Below, one piece after another: positions 1 through 12,097 of a stretch of DNA of 64,000 bases. Position numbers and translations under genes: made by a program. The notes under the pieces were generated by a model. The model saw nothing but the letters and a program-made list of their open reading frames with translations. It was not told where the DNA came from and ran no database searches. The first letter of the stretch is position 1; each line of letters opens with the position of its first letter. The stretch is taken from contig JBBHKE010002948.1 of assembly GCA_037447655.1 (NCBI GenBank), positions 163,721-227,720 on the forward strand, written 5' to 3'. The DNA comes from Zygnema cylindricum (lineage: Eukaryota; Streptophyta; Zygnematophyceae; Zygnematales; Zygnemataceae).

Positions 1-3000
1 CAAAGCTGCGCCATACCTGCGTCCTGGCCCCTTCCCAAATGTCATTTGCAAGCTTATTTCCGACTAGCGGAACCCTACAAACAACATCAATGAGGTAAAA
101 TTCACTGGTACAAGTTTTCCTGACTATCGTTTTCAAAACCGTTTCCATCGAGATGTGACAGTGTAAAATTGCGTTTTCTACAACTGGGACCTGACCGTGA
201 GAAAAAGACAACCATTTCTGAAAAAGCTTTCCAGGTCTGAAGATGCAACTAGTACTCTGTCCCACCTCTTGTGATTTGTCTGGTGGCAGGACACTCAGAG
301 CACGTTCAAACAAGGCCCGGATATTCCGTTCATCATTCATCTTCTCCAAGAAATCCGCATACCTAAAAGGACAAACAAACACATATACATTCTTTAAAAT
401 AGGAGGGCCTCCCTGCTTATGCATGTAGAACTTCAGCACAGTGATCAATGGGTAAACATGAGGACGAACCATCATATGCAACAGAAAAAACCAGCCTGAT
501 AAAAGGAAGGACATACTCTAGTACATAGGATGGTGTGTGAATGTATTTCTTCAATCCAAGCTCCAAGACATTGCGAGCCACCTGCAACCAAATCAGATTG
601 CTTGTTGAGCCACAAGCACCACCATGTAAATCTGAACACAAGAGAAGACACAACAGAGAAGCAACAGTCCTCTCAGGGGCTTTAAATGCTGAAACACCAT
701 CTGGTCTATGCTTAATAAAACCTGCCTTCGCATCCTTGTTGGTGCACAGTTCCATAAGAGCTGAAGCCACATGAACATGATAGGTGCTGGAAACAGCTTT
801 TCGTGCAGCGAGAAATGCCTGACGTGCAGCTTCCATGCCCTCCGTTCTGCGCACAAAACGCATCATCTGGGTATTCCATCCCAGCAGCCAGTGCTATTTG
901 GGTTGACACAATCACCATGGCAGTAAAAGCCAGTTGCAGCAGTGGGGGCCCTACTGCGCATCATACAGTTGCCAGCAATCACTGTGTCTTCCGAATTTCA
1001 GATATTGAACCAGGCGTAATTTCACTGTAATATGACATCATATCCAAAAATTGACAGGCAGGCAACAACTAGCAAGATTCCATATATCAGAGGCTTATGG
1101 ACTCCAAGCTAAGTGGCCAACATAGATATGAACCTGATGCCCCTTCACCTAGAGCTAGAGCTAGAGCTAGAGCTTCTTTCTAGAGTTTTGGAAATATCCA
1201 ACATTGCTCTTGATTTCTTCACATGCTGCTCTCCCAATGGACTGGCAATGTTCCTCCATGTATGGCGCTGTAATTTTTCTGATTAAAAATATTGACTCAA
1301 ATCATGACACATTTGGAAAGCATTGATAATTCAAAAGCGCACAAAGTTTCCAAACTCACGAGGAGAAGAAACAAAAACATCCGCAACACATCAGAATGTA
1401 ATATAACATACGAAACAGCATAATGCAAATGTGACTAGGGAAATTGATCTTCCTCACACATCTACATGAATCAAAATGCAAGAGAACATGAAATGCGTCA
1501 AAATTGGTCAGAATAATCGATGTATGCTTCAGGGGGCACTTAAAAAAAATGATGGCGCATGTGAGACAACACATTTTTTCACGCAGAAACAGTATGGAAA
1601 ATACGTGGTGTATTTATAAAGAGGGATTACATCAAGAAAAACGGCTGCCCATATCAAGAACAGTGATCTCCCGACAGCCGGAAACCAGCATACAGAAAAT
1701 AAAACAATTACATCGCTATTAAACCAAGATATACAGTAGAAAATCAATTACAATTTCTCTGCATGTGCAATATTAGCAGCTTACTATACAAAACTACTTG
1801 AACCTAACTGGGACAGTCAAACAGATTAAATTGACTTTCCTGTCGGTGTTGAACTTTGCAGCAAGGTGACAACCCCCAGAATAAACAAACATATGATGAA
1901 AGAAAAAACCAGGGAAAAGACTCCCTAATGATGGGCTCTTTAGCCAATACATAGTTTAGCTGAATGCTTCTGAAACATGCAAAATGACAAACTGAGCCCC
2001 TCTTGTCCCCTTTCACATCTCTTTGGTCCCTCCTCTCCATTGCTATCTCTCTCCCTTGCAGATGACGAAGAATGAGAAGGGGCAAAAGAAAAAACCGTTC
2101 ACAGGTGAAGGCAGATTAAGGTGTGAGACATTAGAGAAGAAAAGAAGAGGAAGCAGGCTAAGGTTTCTAGGTCTGGCACATAGAAAAAGAAAGAGTACAG
2201 AAGGTGATTAGGTTTCTAGACTGAGTATGCAAGGTAAGAGGAATGGTGAAAAGGTTGGCAAAAGTCGGGGGTTAAGGGTGGAAGAGAGTAAGCATTAAGG
2301 ATATATCTAACATAAAAGTATATGAACAAGTAGTGTGGTCTTTACATGTTTTCAGGGTAAAAACCAGGTATCCTGGAAGGTCTTAGACACATACTTTGCA
2401 TGACGTTTTTGGTTTACATATCTTCCTCAAGCAGGTCACATTTAGAAGTGAACGTGCATAGTGCCCGAAGGTTGAGTGCAGATAATCCCATACCTGGATG
2501 TGCGCCAAACTACTAGCAGTAGCCTCATTGTTTAGCAACGCCTCGTATATTGCTTTTGCTTCCTGCGATACCTCCGACAAAAACCAAAAAATCAAGTTTC
2601 GACAAATAACAAATAACAATAACGGCAAAAATAAAATAAAAACCACCCCTCAAATCCTTACTTCAACAGGCCAACAACCTTAGCATCAACAAGGGACTCA
2701 TCACAGCATCTCACCTGGATTCGACCACGACCCTCCTGAAGCTCCGCATACGCGAAGTGCAGAACCGCGCTCTCTGCAATCAACAAAACTCTACGCAAAA
2801 TTTAATGCCAGAAATGGGCTGAATGAGCTATTTGAGGACTTCAGAAAAAGATGACCCTTCAAGCAGTGCCTTGCATTAGGAAGGGCTGTCATTAAATTCT
2901 ACACGTTTTTCACTTACCTAATAACCTAACATACTTTGTACAAAAACTATACCAACCGTAAAGCACATGATAGTCAACAAAGTGCTCCAAAATGACTGGT

Positions 3001-6000
3001 CCGGTGTGTTGGAATAATAGTAACACGAAAATGCTGCTTGTGACCTTTTCACCAGCCTGCAACCCTTCCTATACACTATTTGTTTTAAAAATACTCCTTT
3101 GTCAAGTACCCAACATAGAGATGCCTAGATTGTAATGCCGCGTATGGGGGCATTTCCTCAATATTGCATACGGGGTAGTAATTTTTCTCTCGATACACAA
3201 TAATTCCATATGGCGCGTGACAATCAAAAGAACGCCCGCGAAAAACAGAAAAAGATAGAGATTTAAAATAATTTCAAACTTTAAATGTCCAAGTGGAGAC
3301 GTTGACACATTTCATTGTGAACGGTGTTACACTACAACGGTACAAATTAAATTACTGTATCTTATCATATACAATACGGAAATTTGCACCTGTGGTTCAA
3401 ACTTTATACTGCAGCTCATTGTATAGTGATAAGGATAGAGTAGCGTATCAAGTTTGTATGGCGTGCGATATTGCACCACTATCAAACTTTGGCTAGGCAC
3501 AGTCCGGTGTAGCTTCTGCATTGTACCACGATATTTTTTTGACATTCGATTTGATGCACAACATTACTAGATTGACAAAGACCCCTTAAAACAGAAGAGC
3601 AGGTGAAAAAAGCGGAAAGAAAACAAAAAATTTTAACCTCCATGACGACCAAGCTGAACAAGGAAATGTCAACTCGCAATCCTGACAACAGAACATAATA
3701 TTCCCTGTGGCAAAGAATTGGTACATTCTGATATTGACAAAAGAAGAGAATTCTGATGCAAACCTGGTATTACTCCTATATGATGAGTCTCAGGGGAAAA
3801 CCAGAAACAATAAGCAGCCCCAAAAAATGTAAACATCAATAGAAAAGATGTGGGGTACCAAGTGCTCAGCAATTCTATCTCACAGCAACAAGACACGAGT
3901 CATTGGCCACACATTAGTCTGAGTAAGCAGCATTTCTAGAACAGCATCAAAGACCTCCGTAACCAAAAAGCTGCCCAAACCCCCCAAATTCCATAAGTTC
4001 CTTCAGAAATCTGCCTTTCCAGTACATTCTAATCTGACTCTTAGACTGTAAACATTTCCTTAGTACATTTTGGGGAAAAAGAAGAAAAACAAAATACCTG
4101 GTAAAGCTGCAAGTGCACGCTGGAAAACTTGCACAGCAGCATCCGGGTTGTTATTCTGAGCATGCCAAGTGGCGTAATCATACCACACATTTGGATGTAG
4201 TCGTAAACTCATTAAGCACTGTAAACAGAAATAGACGACCAAGATGCCTCCTCAAGGCAAGTGCAGATCAGCATGCGCCTGTTGTAGTCCTTGGCATAAA
4301 CAATACCATAATAATCATAATGTAACCATAACCAAGCATGGATCCTCAGCCTGATGACTTTCCATATATGAGCTCACACTTGGTGGGGGGGTGCCTATGG
4401 TTCACGTAGGTAAGAGCTCAATATGCGGACACGCTGATGATAGATTGACATAAACAGATTGAGGTCAAAATGGTAAGCATAATCTCCCAGATGCGTCAAT
4501 CTGAAGGTGAACGATCATCCATCTATCACTCTTGATTAACATCACTGGCAAATACTACTAAAGAAAAAACTCATAAAATTTCATGGTCATGTACTCAGCG
4601 CTAGGTCACATGCTTAAATACTGTTAAAACATTTCAAAATTCCATAAACAAAATGGAATGACATTCGTTAACGAACATGCAGCAGAGTGATCCCCTGCCA
4701 TCATAATTTTTGAATGTCCAACAGCATATTACAGATGCTCGATTTGCAGACAGTCGGCCCTCTTTCACCCAAGCTATCTCAGTACAACTACAAATTACAA
4801 CCAATTATTGAAGGCCATGGAGATGTGCATTCACCGGTCACACACTAGAGCTTTTGAATTTTGCAGAAGGGGGAACAAACATAAAACAATACACAACTCC
4901 TAAAAACCTTAATACGGCCATGCCTACACCACCCTTGGGCCATATGTTACCGCCAAGTCTCACAAAGGCTCAGGTTGCCGCCATATCTCGCCAGCAAGGC
5001 TCACCTGGTCATAAGCAAACGAGACGGATTTCACCCATGCAGGCTCAGCTAGACGTTGGGGATTCTTCCTGTCAACAATACCCGATATTCGTATAGCTCA
5101 ACAATAAAACACAAGAACAATACCTTTTGGTCGACAGCATTTATATTAGACCTGTCAACATGGATGATCATAGCCAAGACAAATCTAAAAGACATCCCAG
5201 CGACAGAAGTATAATAGCCATTCAGCCTCCGCATTTTATTGAGACCACTAACCAGATTGTTGAACTAAAGTGTCAGAATCGCGTGTAACTTAATCAAGAA
5301 TACTAGACCCAACTACACTTCATGACACAAAAAAACCAAGGTAGACACGAGAAACCCGGGAAGTTGAAAAGGCTAAGCAGTCATGGAAGGCGTACAGATG
5401 TTTAATCTTAGTTGCTTCCAGTTCCTAAGAAAAAACACTCAATTGTCCATAGACAAAGTGAGAAATGGATGCGAGGACAGATGTTAAGGGACAAATTCAA
5501 GAGTTGCCCGTAGTACCTTTCGTAAACCAGTAGCTCCGCCCAGGCCGCACTTTGCTGTTCATCCTGCAAAAGAATTGTTCACAATAATAAGAATTTAAAA
5601 CCTACAGAAACTCTTTTCTACTGCAAACCAAAGATCTGTGCATTGGTCTCCTAGAAATCATTCCATCCAGGCTTCAATTATCTGATTTGAGCAACCACAG
5701 TTTTCAAGTGCAGTGTGGAACTAATAAGGACTTTCACCTGTTGGAAAAACCTAATACTGATGTGAACACACATAAAAAAAAAATAAGAAAAGAAGATGGG
5801 CATCATGCCGATGCATGATGCCATTGTACGATTTCCATACAGAAGCATATCAAGGACAGTTTACAACATGTTGATTTATCCCAGTGCTGTGGTACTGAAA
5901 AGCATGACAATTTCTGCTGGTGAAACAAATAGCCATACTCGCCAAAAAAGTATCTGTTGCTTGCAGATGACAGAAGGTCAGGTAACAATTATCCTGGTAT

Positions 6001-9000
6001 TAAGTCTACATCGCAAGACAAAAATCTCAAAACAACTCAAAACATCAGGACACTGAACATCGGAACAATGTCCATAATGCGAGATCGACTTTACTAAGTC
6101 GTCATGGCTGCAAAATCCACATCAATTACCAAATGGTATTAACTTGATCTCTTCATTAAACCAATATCAAATTCGACTTACTTTGCTTACAGATCCCCAG
6201 TAATAAATCTATACTTTTGGCGGTTGGATCAACCCGAGGACCATAGTAAACAAGCAAATTTCAGTCTGAGAATGTATGCAAGAGTACCTTCACAGAAGCA
6301 CCTAACGGCAGCGGTAATGCCAGAAGGTTGACTTTGTCCATTAGTTTTTTCCGCTCCCGCGATACAGCTCTTGCAGCAGCATATCTTGGCTGATACTCTG
6401 CCAGAAGCCCCTTGGCCTGCCAATCTCTCCTCCAAAAATTCTTTAGCTTTCCCAAGTTTGATGACATTTTGGGGTGTCTATCAGCCCAACAATTACTTGA
6501 TTGGTCACAACAATACACAGAGAACATAAACTACGCTACAGCAAGTCTTTTGTGAGCCAGCCTGTAAAACTTAAAAACTAAATTTCAGAGGCACATGTAA
6601 ACAGCCTAAAAGGAAGGCCCGTGTCATTAAGCAGATTGGAAGCTTTTTCTAACTGATATCTCTACCTCCAGGACTTCTTGCTGATGCACAAATTAATACT
6701 GGAAGGTCCAACAAGAACATTAAGCTGTAGATAGAGACTAAAATATTTCCCGACGACAACCATCGCAACATAGAAGCAAAGGAAGAGCAATGGAATCCAA
6801 ACGAAGGACAAAAAGAAATAATTGCAGGAGCCGTAAGGACTTCTATAATTTCCTTACTACCAAAAGCAGTGCACCAAACTGTTAGCAAATCACAAACAAC
6901 AGATCGACTTTCACGTGCAACTCTCCCACTCTACATGATATAGAATTCAATATTTACCAAATTGAACAAGAATAGCTGTTCAACAGAGCAAATATATGAA
7001 CCCTTAAGTACATGAAGCAATTTTGCATGAGAGCTTGGCATGGCGCCTTACAAGGAGCCCCAAGTTCATTCCGACTACTTTGCTGATGTAAACCAGGAAC
7101 AAATTTGTCTGAACAAGCCAGCTGCAGCAGCTTAAGGAGAAGAAAAGACTGCACCAGAGCACGGCTAATTCCCATTTCATACGCCTCATACTCCTTCCAT
7201 AACAGCTCAACTCCCAGGACAGGACAAAGAACAGCCCGCTGATAAGCCTTCCGAACAATCCCCATCCGCTGTGACTCTTCTTGGGCGTTCGCTGCCTGTA
7301 AAATGCTTGACCCTCAAATTCAGCTGAAAGATGACAACAAAGATCTGGAGCAACATTGCATATTCGAGACTACAGGTTGCATGCCCACTCCATACAGAGC
7401 AGTAGTGTAGAAGGATAAATAACTTGCTTAGCGAGTAAGCTCATATTTACATCATCCACCAACCTGACCTTTGCTTGACAGGGGAGCAAAGAGAAGGGCA
7501 CATCAAGAGGCGGCCACATCAACAATCAAGGAAAAGCCAAACAACACAGACAAGTGCCATATCATTAATGTCGAATTCCAAAATGGTTGCAATCACATCA
7601 TGAACTGGAGACAGGTTACAAAGGAAAAGTACCGGAGCAGCTTTTAAGAACTTGATATATTCTTCCCAAAGAAACCCTGCTCCTATATCCAATCCTGCAA
7701 TAGAAAACATGTGCAACATTTATATAAACTGTCCAGGGTTCCAGAAACAGATACTCATAAAATTCCAACATCAATCATAGCGATGCCTAACAATCCGCCG
7801 TGACCAACCAAGTCGTGCTGGTGCCTTCCAGAAAATCCAGAAGTGAGATCACTACGCCAGCTTACATGACAGATATTGAAGACTGGCAGCACTAAAAAAA
7901 AATCAAATGGAAAACCATCTATTTGGCCAGTATCAGTCAGCAATTCTTTGACAGTTGTCAAAAACAAATAAAAGATTTTCTTGCGTATATTTATCCTCCT
8001 AACACTTTTGCCTCACCCTCTCTTTTCTTTCTTATCACCGCAACCGACCCTACTCTCTCACGTTGCCATCTCAACCTCGCACCCCTCCACCCTCTATGGA
8101 CCATCTTAGTCACCAGTTTCTCTCGCTGCTTCTTATTGTCCTTTGCCTTGCTGTTTTCTCCCTTATCAAATGCTTTGACTTGAGGACTCTAACCTGAAAA
8201 CAGTTTGTTCCTTGAATACAAAATAACTGAAATTTGGTATTTGCCAAACATTAACATGGGATAAGTTCCCGATAACCTCTGAACCTATAGATTTCACCTG
8301 TTTGACAAAACGTCAAGGATAGACCGTGCCAGAAAAATGAGAAAATACACCGTAGTAAGACAACATAAGCGTACAGTCGAAATTCCATGCCTATTTGGCC
8401 CACTTAACCTTATCAGTGGGAGACAGCGACTGTGACCCATTAGTGGGAGATTGGTTTGCGCATTCTGACCACTTCAGTGTTTAGGTAGCGTTGAAATTTG
8501 GACAAGCTGCTCAGGATATGTTTGCTTACATAATCCGCTATAATAATAGTTGCTTCCTAGGGGCATAATATGTGTGCTGTTAACTATTGTCAGGGATGTC
8601 CCGGGTGTGGGGGATGGACAGTACTCAATTTGTTAAATGGGTTGACTGTAATAAAACTGTTTGAAACATCATCTATATAAAATAATCTATGACAGCCCCA
8701 TTGGAAACTACGATTTCCGAACCCTCATATAATTGACCCCGAGTTCAGAATCCCTTCAATAAAACAAAAGCGTGATTCCAGAGTACCGTCGCTTAAATTG
8801 TGCTTGAACCTGACTCAACTTAAGAAAACAGCATACAAAACGCATATCAAAGTCAACTGCATTGACATATGCAGCAGAACATGATCACCCCTTTGTACAA
8901 CTCGAGTCACACCCAACATGGCAATTCCAACACCTACAGCACTAGCAGGACAGCATCAGGTAAAAAAAAAGCCGTGAAGTGACTATTCCAACGCCTTAAG

Positions 9001-11031
9001 GTGGAAAACAAATGCACGCTAAAAAAAAAGAGGAAAAAGAGGAAATCCTCCTTTAACATCAGAGACAAGGTCCTGCATGGGCATAGACACTGAAAACAAC
9101 CATAGATGCTGACTAGACTTGTATTGTCTTTCAAGACTGACAGGAATATCATTGGCCAAACACTCTTTCGACATAGTTCACTGACCAAAGCATGGCTGTA
9201 GTCAATGAGCGCCTGGTCCAAGAAAATCTAAAATGGTTGTACTTGTGAGTAAGGAGGTCGTTAACAAAATTACAATGTAAATAACAGATACATCAGGTCA
9301 TTGTAAACGATACACTTGAAGGTGGTTATGGCGCCACTGTTCACCACATCAGCTAACATAAGTAGACTTGATTTGCCAATTCGACTTTGACAGTAACTGA
9401 GATCCAGAATAGCTCAGCCCTTTACGATAGATAAAAACAGGGACCATGGCTATTGTCTGTAGCACTTAAACACTGAGCCAATGGGGATTGTCAAAGTATT
9501 TCCAGTAACTGTACATAAAGATGAAGCTAAGGGTATTTGCACATGTATTCTCACCAACATGATCAAGTGCAAACTCCATAGCCTTCCTTATATCCTCTCG
9601 TCCATCTGGCTGATCATCCTTTGTCTGGCGGATGTAACGTATATAGCAACGCCTGCGTGATAACAGGTTCAACACAATTCAAAGGGAAATATGAAGGCAA
9701 AAGGGATCAAGGGCAAAGATGCATAAGCCTTTTAAAAAATGTTTCTTGAAATAAGCAAAAATTCATTTCAACGATATCAATAAAATGGTTGACTAAGCGA
9801 AAACACTGAACAGTTAGTCGGTTGACATACCAGAGGTCAAGATAGGGACAGCTAAGCAAGCATCTGCCAAAAATCTGCTTCACTTCCTCATCATTGCCTG
9901 CGGCCATGTGAGCCTCCACATAAACCTTCCACCACTTCCCCTGGTCCCAGCAAAAACCTTAAATGAGATCCCAAGTAAGCTTTTTGATGAATGGTTGTTT
10001 TGCGAGTCAGGGGAGTACAATGACACTCAAAGTTGACCAGTGCAACAGGGATGATTGAAATAGCAAGAATTCCACGGTAGCAAAACTTTACCGCAGGCTG
10101 CCACAGACCACATTGTTATGGTCAACAATGTGTTAAATGTCCTAAAAGTGTGTAAACAGTAACATGCAGGTCAATCGTGAAGCTGTTGCCAAGACTGGAA
10201 AATTTGTCAGGAATACCTGGGCATCAGCAGGCAAGTAGAGCTGAATCCAAGGGAAAAGGGCTCACATTATATGCAAGAAATGTTAAGGAAGATAAGACGC
10301 ACCGCAGTAGGAAGAGTGGCAAAAAAAAACTCCCAAAGGGCCACGGTTGATGCTTCATTCACTGAACGCGACTGCATTCAAACCATCCTCCACCGCAAGC
10401 CCCGGGATGAGACCATGGGAAAACATCTCACCAAATGACGGACTTTATCCATGCTAAAATAGGCATTCACCATCTTGGACAAGAAAGATCAGGTGAGCAA
10501 AGAACCTGAGCTTCTGCAGCGAGTAATGTCCAAGCTTCTGAGTTGTAACGATCTTCCGCTATACTTTCCCTCGCTTGGAGCTCCTGCATGTCAAAGAAAC
10601 CGAGGAACAACAGCATTTATTGATCCCAATTTCTTGGGCTTAAGACAGCCGGACATGGCGAGACAACATTTCGAATAGAAGAGTAGTTAAATTTGGCAAT
10701 TGGGCCTATTCAGAGCCAACTTAAAAAATAAAAAAAAGCGATGGCACACAAGGTCAGAATATTCTGACGCTTTTAGGATTCGGTATGAAAAAAACGACCT
10801 AAAAAACTGTTCAGCAGAGTCACTCCGATGTCTTTATGATCTCTTCTTCTTCCAATCATACGAAAAAAGACATTTTGCAATGAGTAAGGAGGAATGCTAA
10901 GAACAGCTACGTGAGCACTTAATTGCTCTCCACTCTCACCCTCTCCCGTTCGCTCTTACTTTGTCAGACAATGCAGGGCCAAGTTGCAAGACATCGCGTC
11001 CAGAAGATTCCATTCCATCATCGGCAGTCAT
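1..11031 (-). CDS. CSTF77: Cleavage stimulation factor subunit 77 (CstF77/Rna14), 5' part, 17 exons
   Basis: Scaffold of cleavage stimulation factor, which helps choose and cleave pre-mRNA 3' ends in the nucleus. Exons in gene order: 10960-11031, 10506-10583, 10303-10371, 9831-9940, 9555-9652, 7633-7694, 7155-7295, 6288-6416, 5517-5563, 5005-5068, 4098-4218, 2715-2773, 2494-2562, 726-866, 517-581, 266-362, 1-16. Splice sites are GT-AG except one GC donor, and the phase is continuous for about 479 codons. HAT-repeat signatures are seen in order: GKWWKVYVEAHMAAGNDEEV, IKFLKAAP, LLAEYQPRYAAARAVSRERK, HPNVWYDYATWHAQNNN, VQVFQRALAALP, FAYAELQEGRGRIQ and RNIRALFERALSVLPPD. These align along plant CstF77 as I remember it. 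The start is the ATG at 11031, giving an acidic leader (MTADDGMESSGRDVLQLG). The monkeytail and C-terminal region lie beyond the left edge. The 9-T run in exon 3 keeps frame as printed. The family call is firm; a few exon ends could shift. Confidence 0.9.
17..265 (-). other. CSTF77 intron of 249 bp with no in-frame stop
   Basis: This intron lies between SQE and VWRSF, where plant CstF77 reads SAE-VWKRF without a gap. Its donor is GAG|GTGGGA and its acceptor GACGCAG|GTATGG. It is exactly 83 codons long and in phase 0. It reads through with no stop, so retention would add 83 residues instead of ending the protein. It is excluded from the mature model because nothing in it resembles CstF77. Confidence 0.6.
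582..725 (-). other. GC-AG intron in CSTF77
   Basis: The donor reads AAG|GCAGGT and the acceptor TTGCAG|GTGGCT. Using the GC donor joins KDAK to VARNVLELGLK, which matches the family. The GT four bases downstream would break the reading frame. Confidence 0.7.
867..2493 (-). other. CSTF77 intron, 1.6 kb
   Basis: Non-coding stretch between the exons ending SLAHIQ and starting MMRFVRRTEG. Apart from a short CTAGAG microsatellite near 1149-1174, I see no gene, repeat array or recognisable mobile element in it. Confidence 0.6.
1149..1174. repeat. (CTAGAG)n microsatellite
   Basis: About four perfect copies of a 6-bp unit inside the CSTF77 intron. It contains overlapping AGCT and CTAG palindromes. 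No function is suggested. Confidence 0.8.
2774..4097 (-). other. CSTF77 intron, 1.3 kb
   Basis: Lies between the exon ending RALAALP and the exon starting SAVLHFAYAELQ. AT-rich; I see no ORF with coding character and no terminal inverted repeats. Confidence 0.55.
7695..9554 (-). other. CSTF77 intron, 1.9 kb
   Basis: The largest CSTF77 intron in the window, between the exon ending MEFALDHVG and the exon starting LDIGAGFLWEEY. No coding sequence or repeat with defined ends is recognised. Confidence 0.55.
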
Positions 11032-11164
11032 GGCAGCTCCTTCCACAGCTACAGCTGTACCCCTAAAAATTCTGTGACTTCTGATCCTGTCACCCGTGCT
11101 GCTCTGGTTGCGTTCAGTTCAAAAAACGCTGCTCCGAGTGAGAGTGGCTGCACATTGTAATTTG
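11032..11164 (-). promoter_or_regulatory. CSTF77 5' flank cut short by a hAT element
   Basis: Only 133 bp separate the CSTF77 start codon from the edge of a hAT element, including that element's 8-bp target duplication (gtaatttg, 11157-11164). No TATA box is obvious. The core promoter must lie in this stretch, in the transposon, or beyond it. The regulatory role is inferred from position only. Confidence 0.4.
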
Positions 11165-11974
11165 TAGTGTTGTGTATCGGTAAGGATTTGCCGATAACCG
11201 ATATGGACCTTTTTCCGGGTACCCGATAATCAATATATTGGTACGATATATTGCCATCGGTGTTATCGCCAATAAGTAACCGATATTCCAAGGTACATTG
11301 CCGAACGTTCCATTAAATTTCAGTACGACTGCGGTAGATATTTCGTACTATTAGGTTTTTTAGGGTACACTTTCATACAATTTCGTACATTTCTGATAAA
11401 TTTCCGTACTTTTTAAGATTTTTAAGGATTTTCTAAGATTACGCTTTTCGTACGTTTTTGTACATTACCGTACATCGAAATTTACATAAATTTTACGAAA
11501 AGTATGAAAAAGACGAATACTACGTAGTTTTCGTAAAAAAGTAAAAAACCCGTACGAATTGGACATCGACGGTTCAGTCTGCTCTGTTCGTCTGTTCGTT
11601 TTCTTTTTTAAAAAGTTTGATTATCGAATTTTACAATGTATTTAAAAATTATTGTTTCGGTAGTATAGTTTTAGAACTATAAAGTATTATTTTAAATTTG
11701 TCTACGTTTACGTGCTGCGCTGTCCGTAATAATTATCAGTTAAATAGATACGGAACAGATTGTTATACGTGGCATTCCAAGCTATATAATGTGAATAATG
11801 TAAAAGAGTATATTATAAAGTACTATAGTATGCGTACTATATATTTTTTAAGTTATCGCCGATATGGAATTTGTTGGTCTCCGACCGATATATCGGAACC
11901 TCTGACCGTTCGATAACCGATAACTATCGGTATCGGTATTATCGCGATACGTCTTTTACCGATACACAACACTA
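11165..11974. mobile_element. Non-autonomous hAT element 1, 810 bp
   Basis: The left end is TAGTGTTGTGTATCGGTAA and the right end is its near-perfect inverse, TTACCGATACACAACACTA. The first bases fit the hAT terminal rule YARNG. Identical 8-bp flanks, gtaatttg at 11157-11164 and 11975-11982, are the target-site duplication. The interior is AT-rich with many CGATAT/ATCG inverted words and has no transposase ORF, so it must have been mobilised in trans. Confidence 0.9.
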
Positions 11975-12057
11975 GTAATTTGGTATGCACCATGTTGCAA
12001 ATTTGCAACGCGGTCCGGACCTTTATGTCGCAATCCATAATAAAATCCGAATCGACA

Positions 12058-12084
12058 CAGTACAGTACTGTACTGTACTGTACT
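12058..12084. repeat. Palindromic GTACT repeat
   Basis: A short run of alternating TACTG and TACAG words just outside the left end of MITE 1. Each unit is self-complementary, so the run could form small hairpins. Similar words reappear beyond the right end of MITE 1. Confidence 0.6.
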
Positions 12085-12097
12085 TATCTTACCTGTA

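Noticed and set aside
5124-5151. 28-bp candidate CSTF77 exon (GTTGACAG acceptor, SNINAVDQK)
   Set aside because: Phase fits, but exon 5005-5068, with a second GTTGACAG acceptor, gives KNPQRL and FAYDQ, matching the family at that place.
10217-10240. 24-bp micro-exon reading LYLPADAQ in CSTF77
   Set aside because: Joining exon 10303-10371 directly to 9831-9940 already keeps phase and gives the expected LPTA-GKWW junction.
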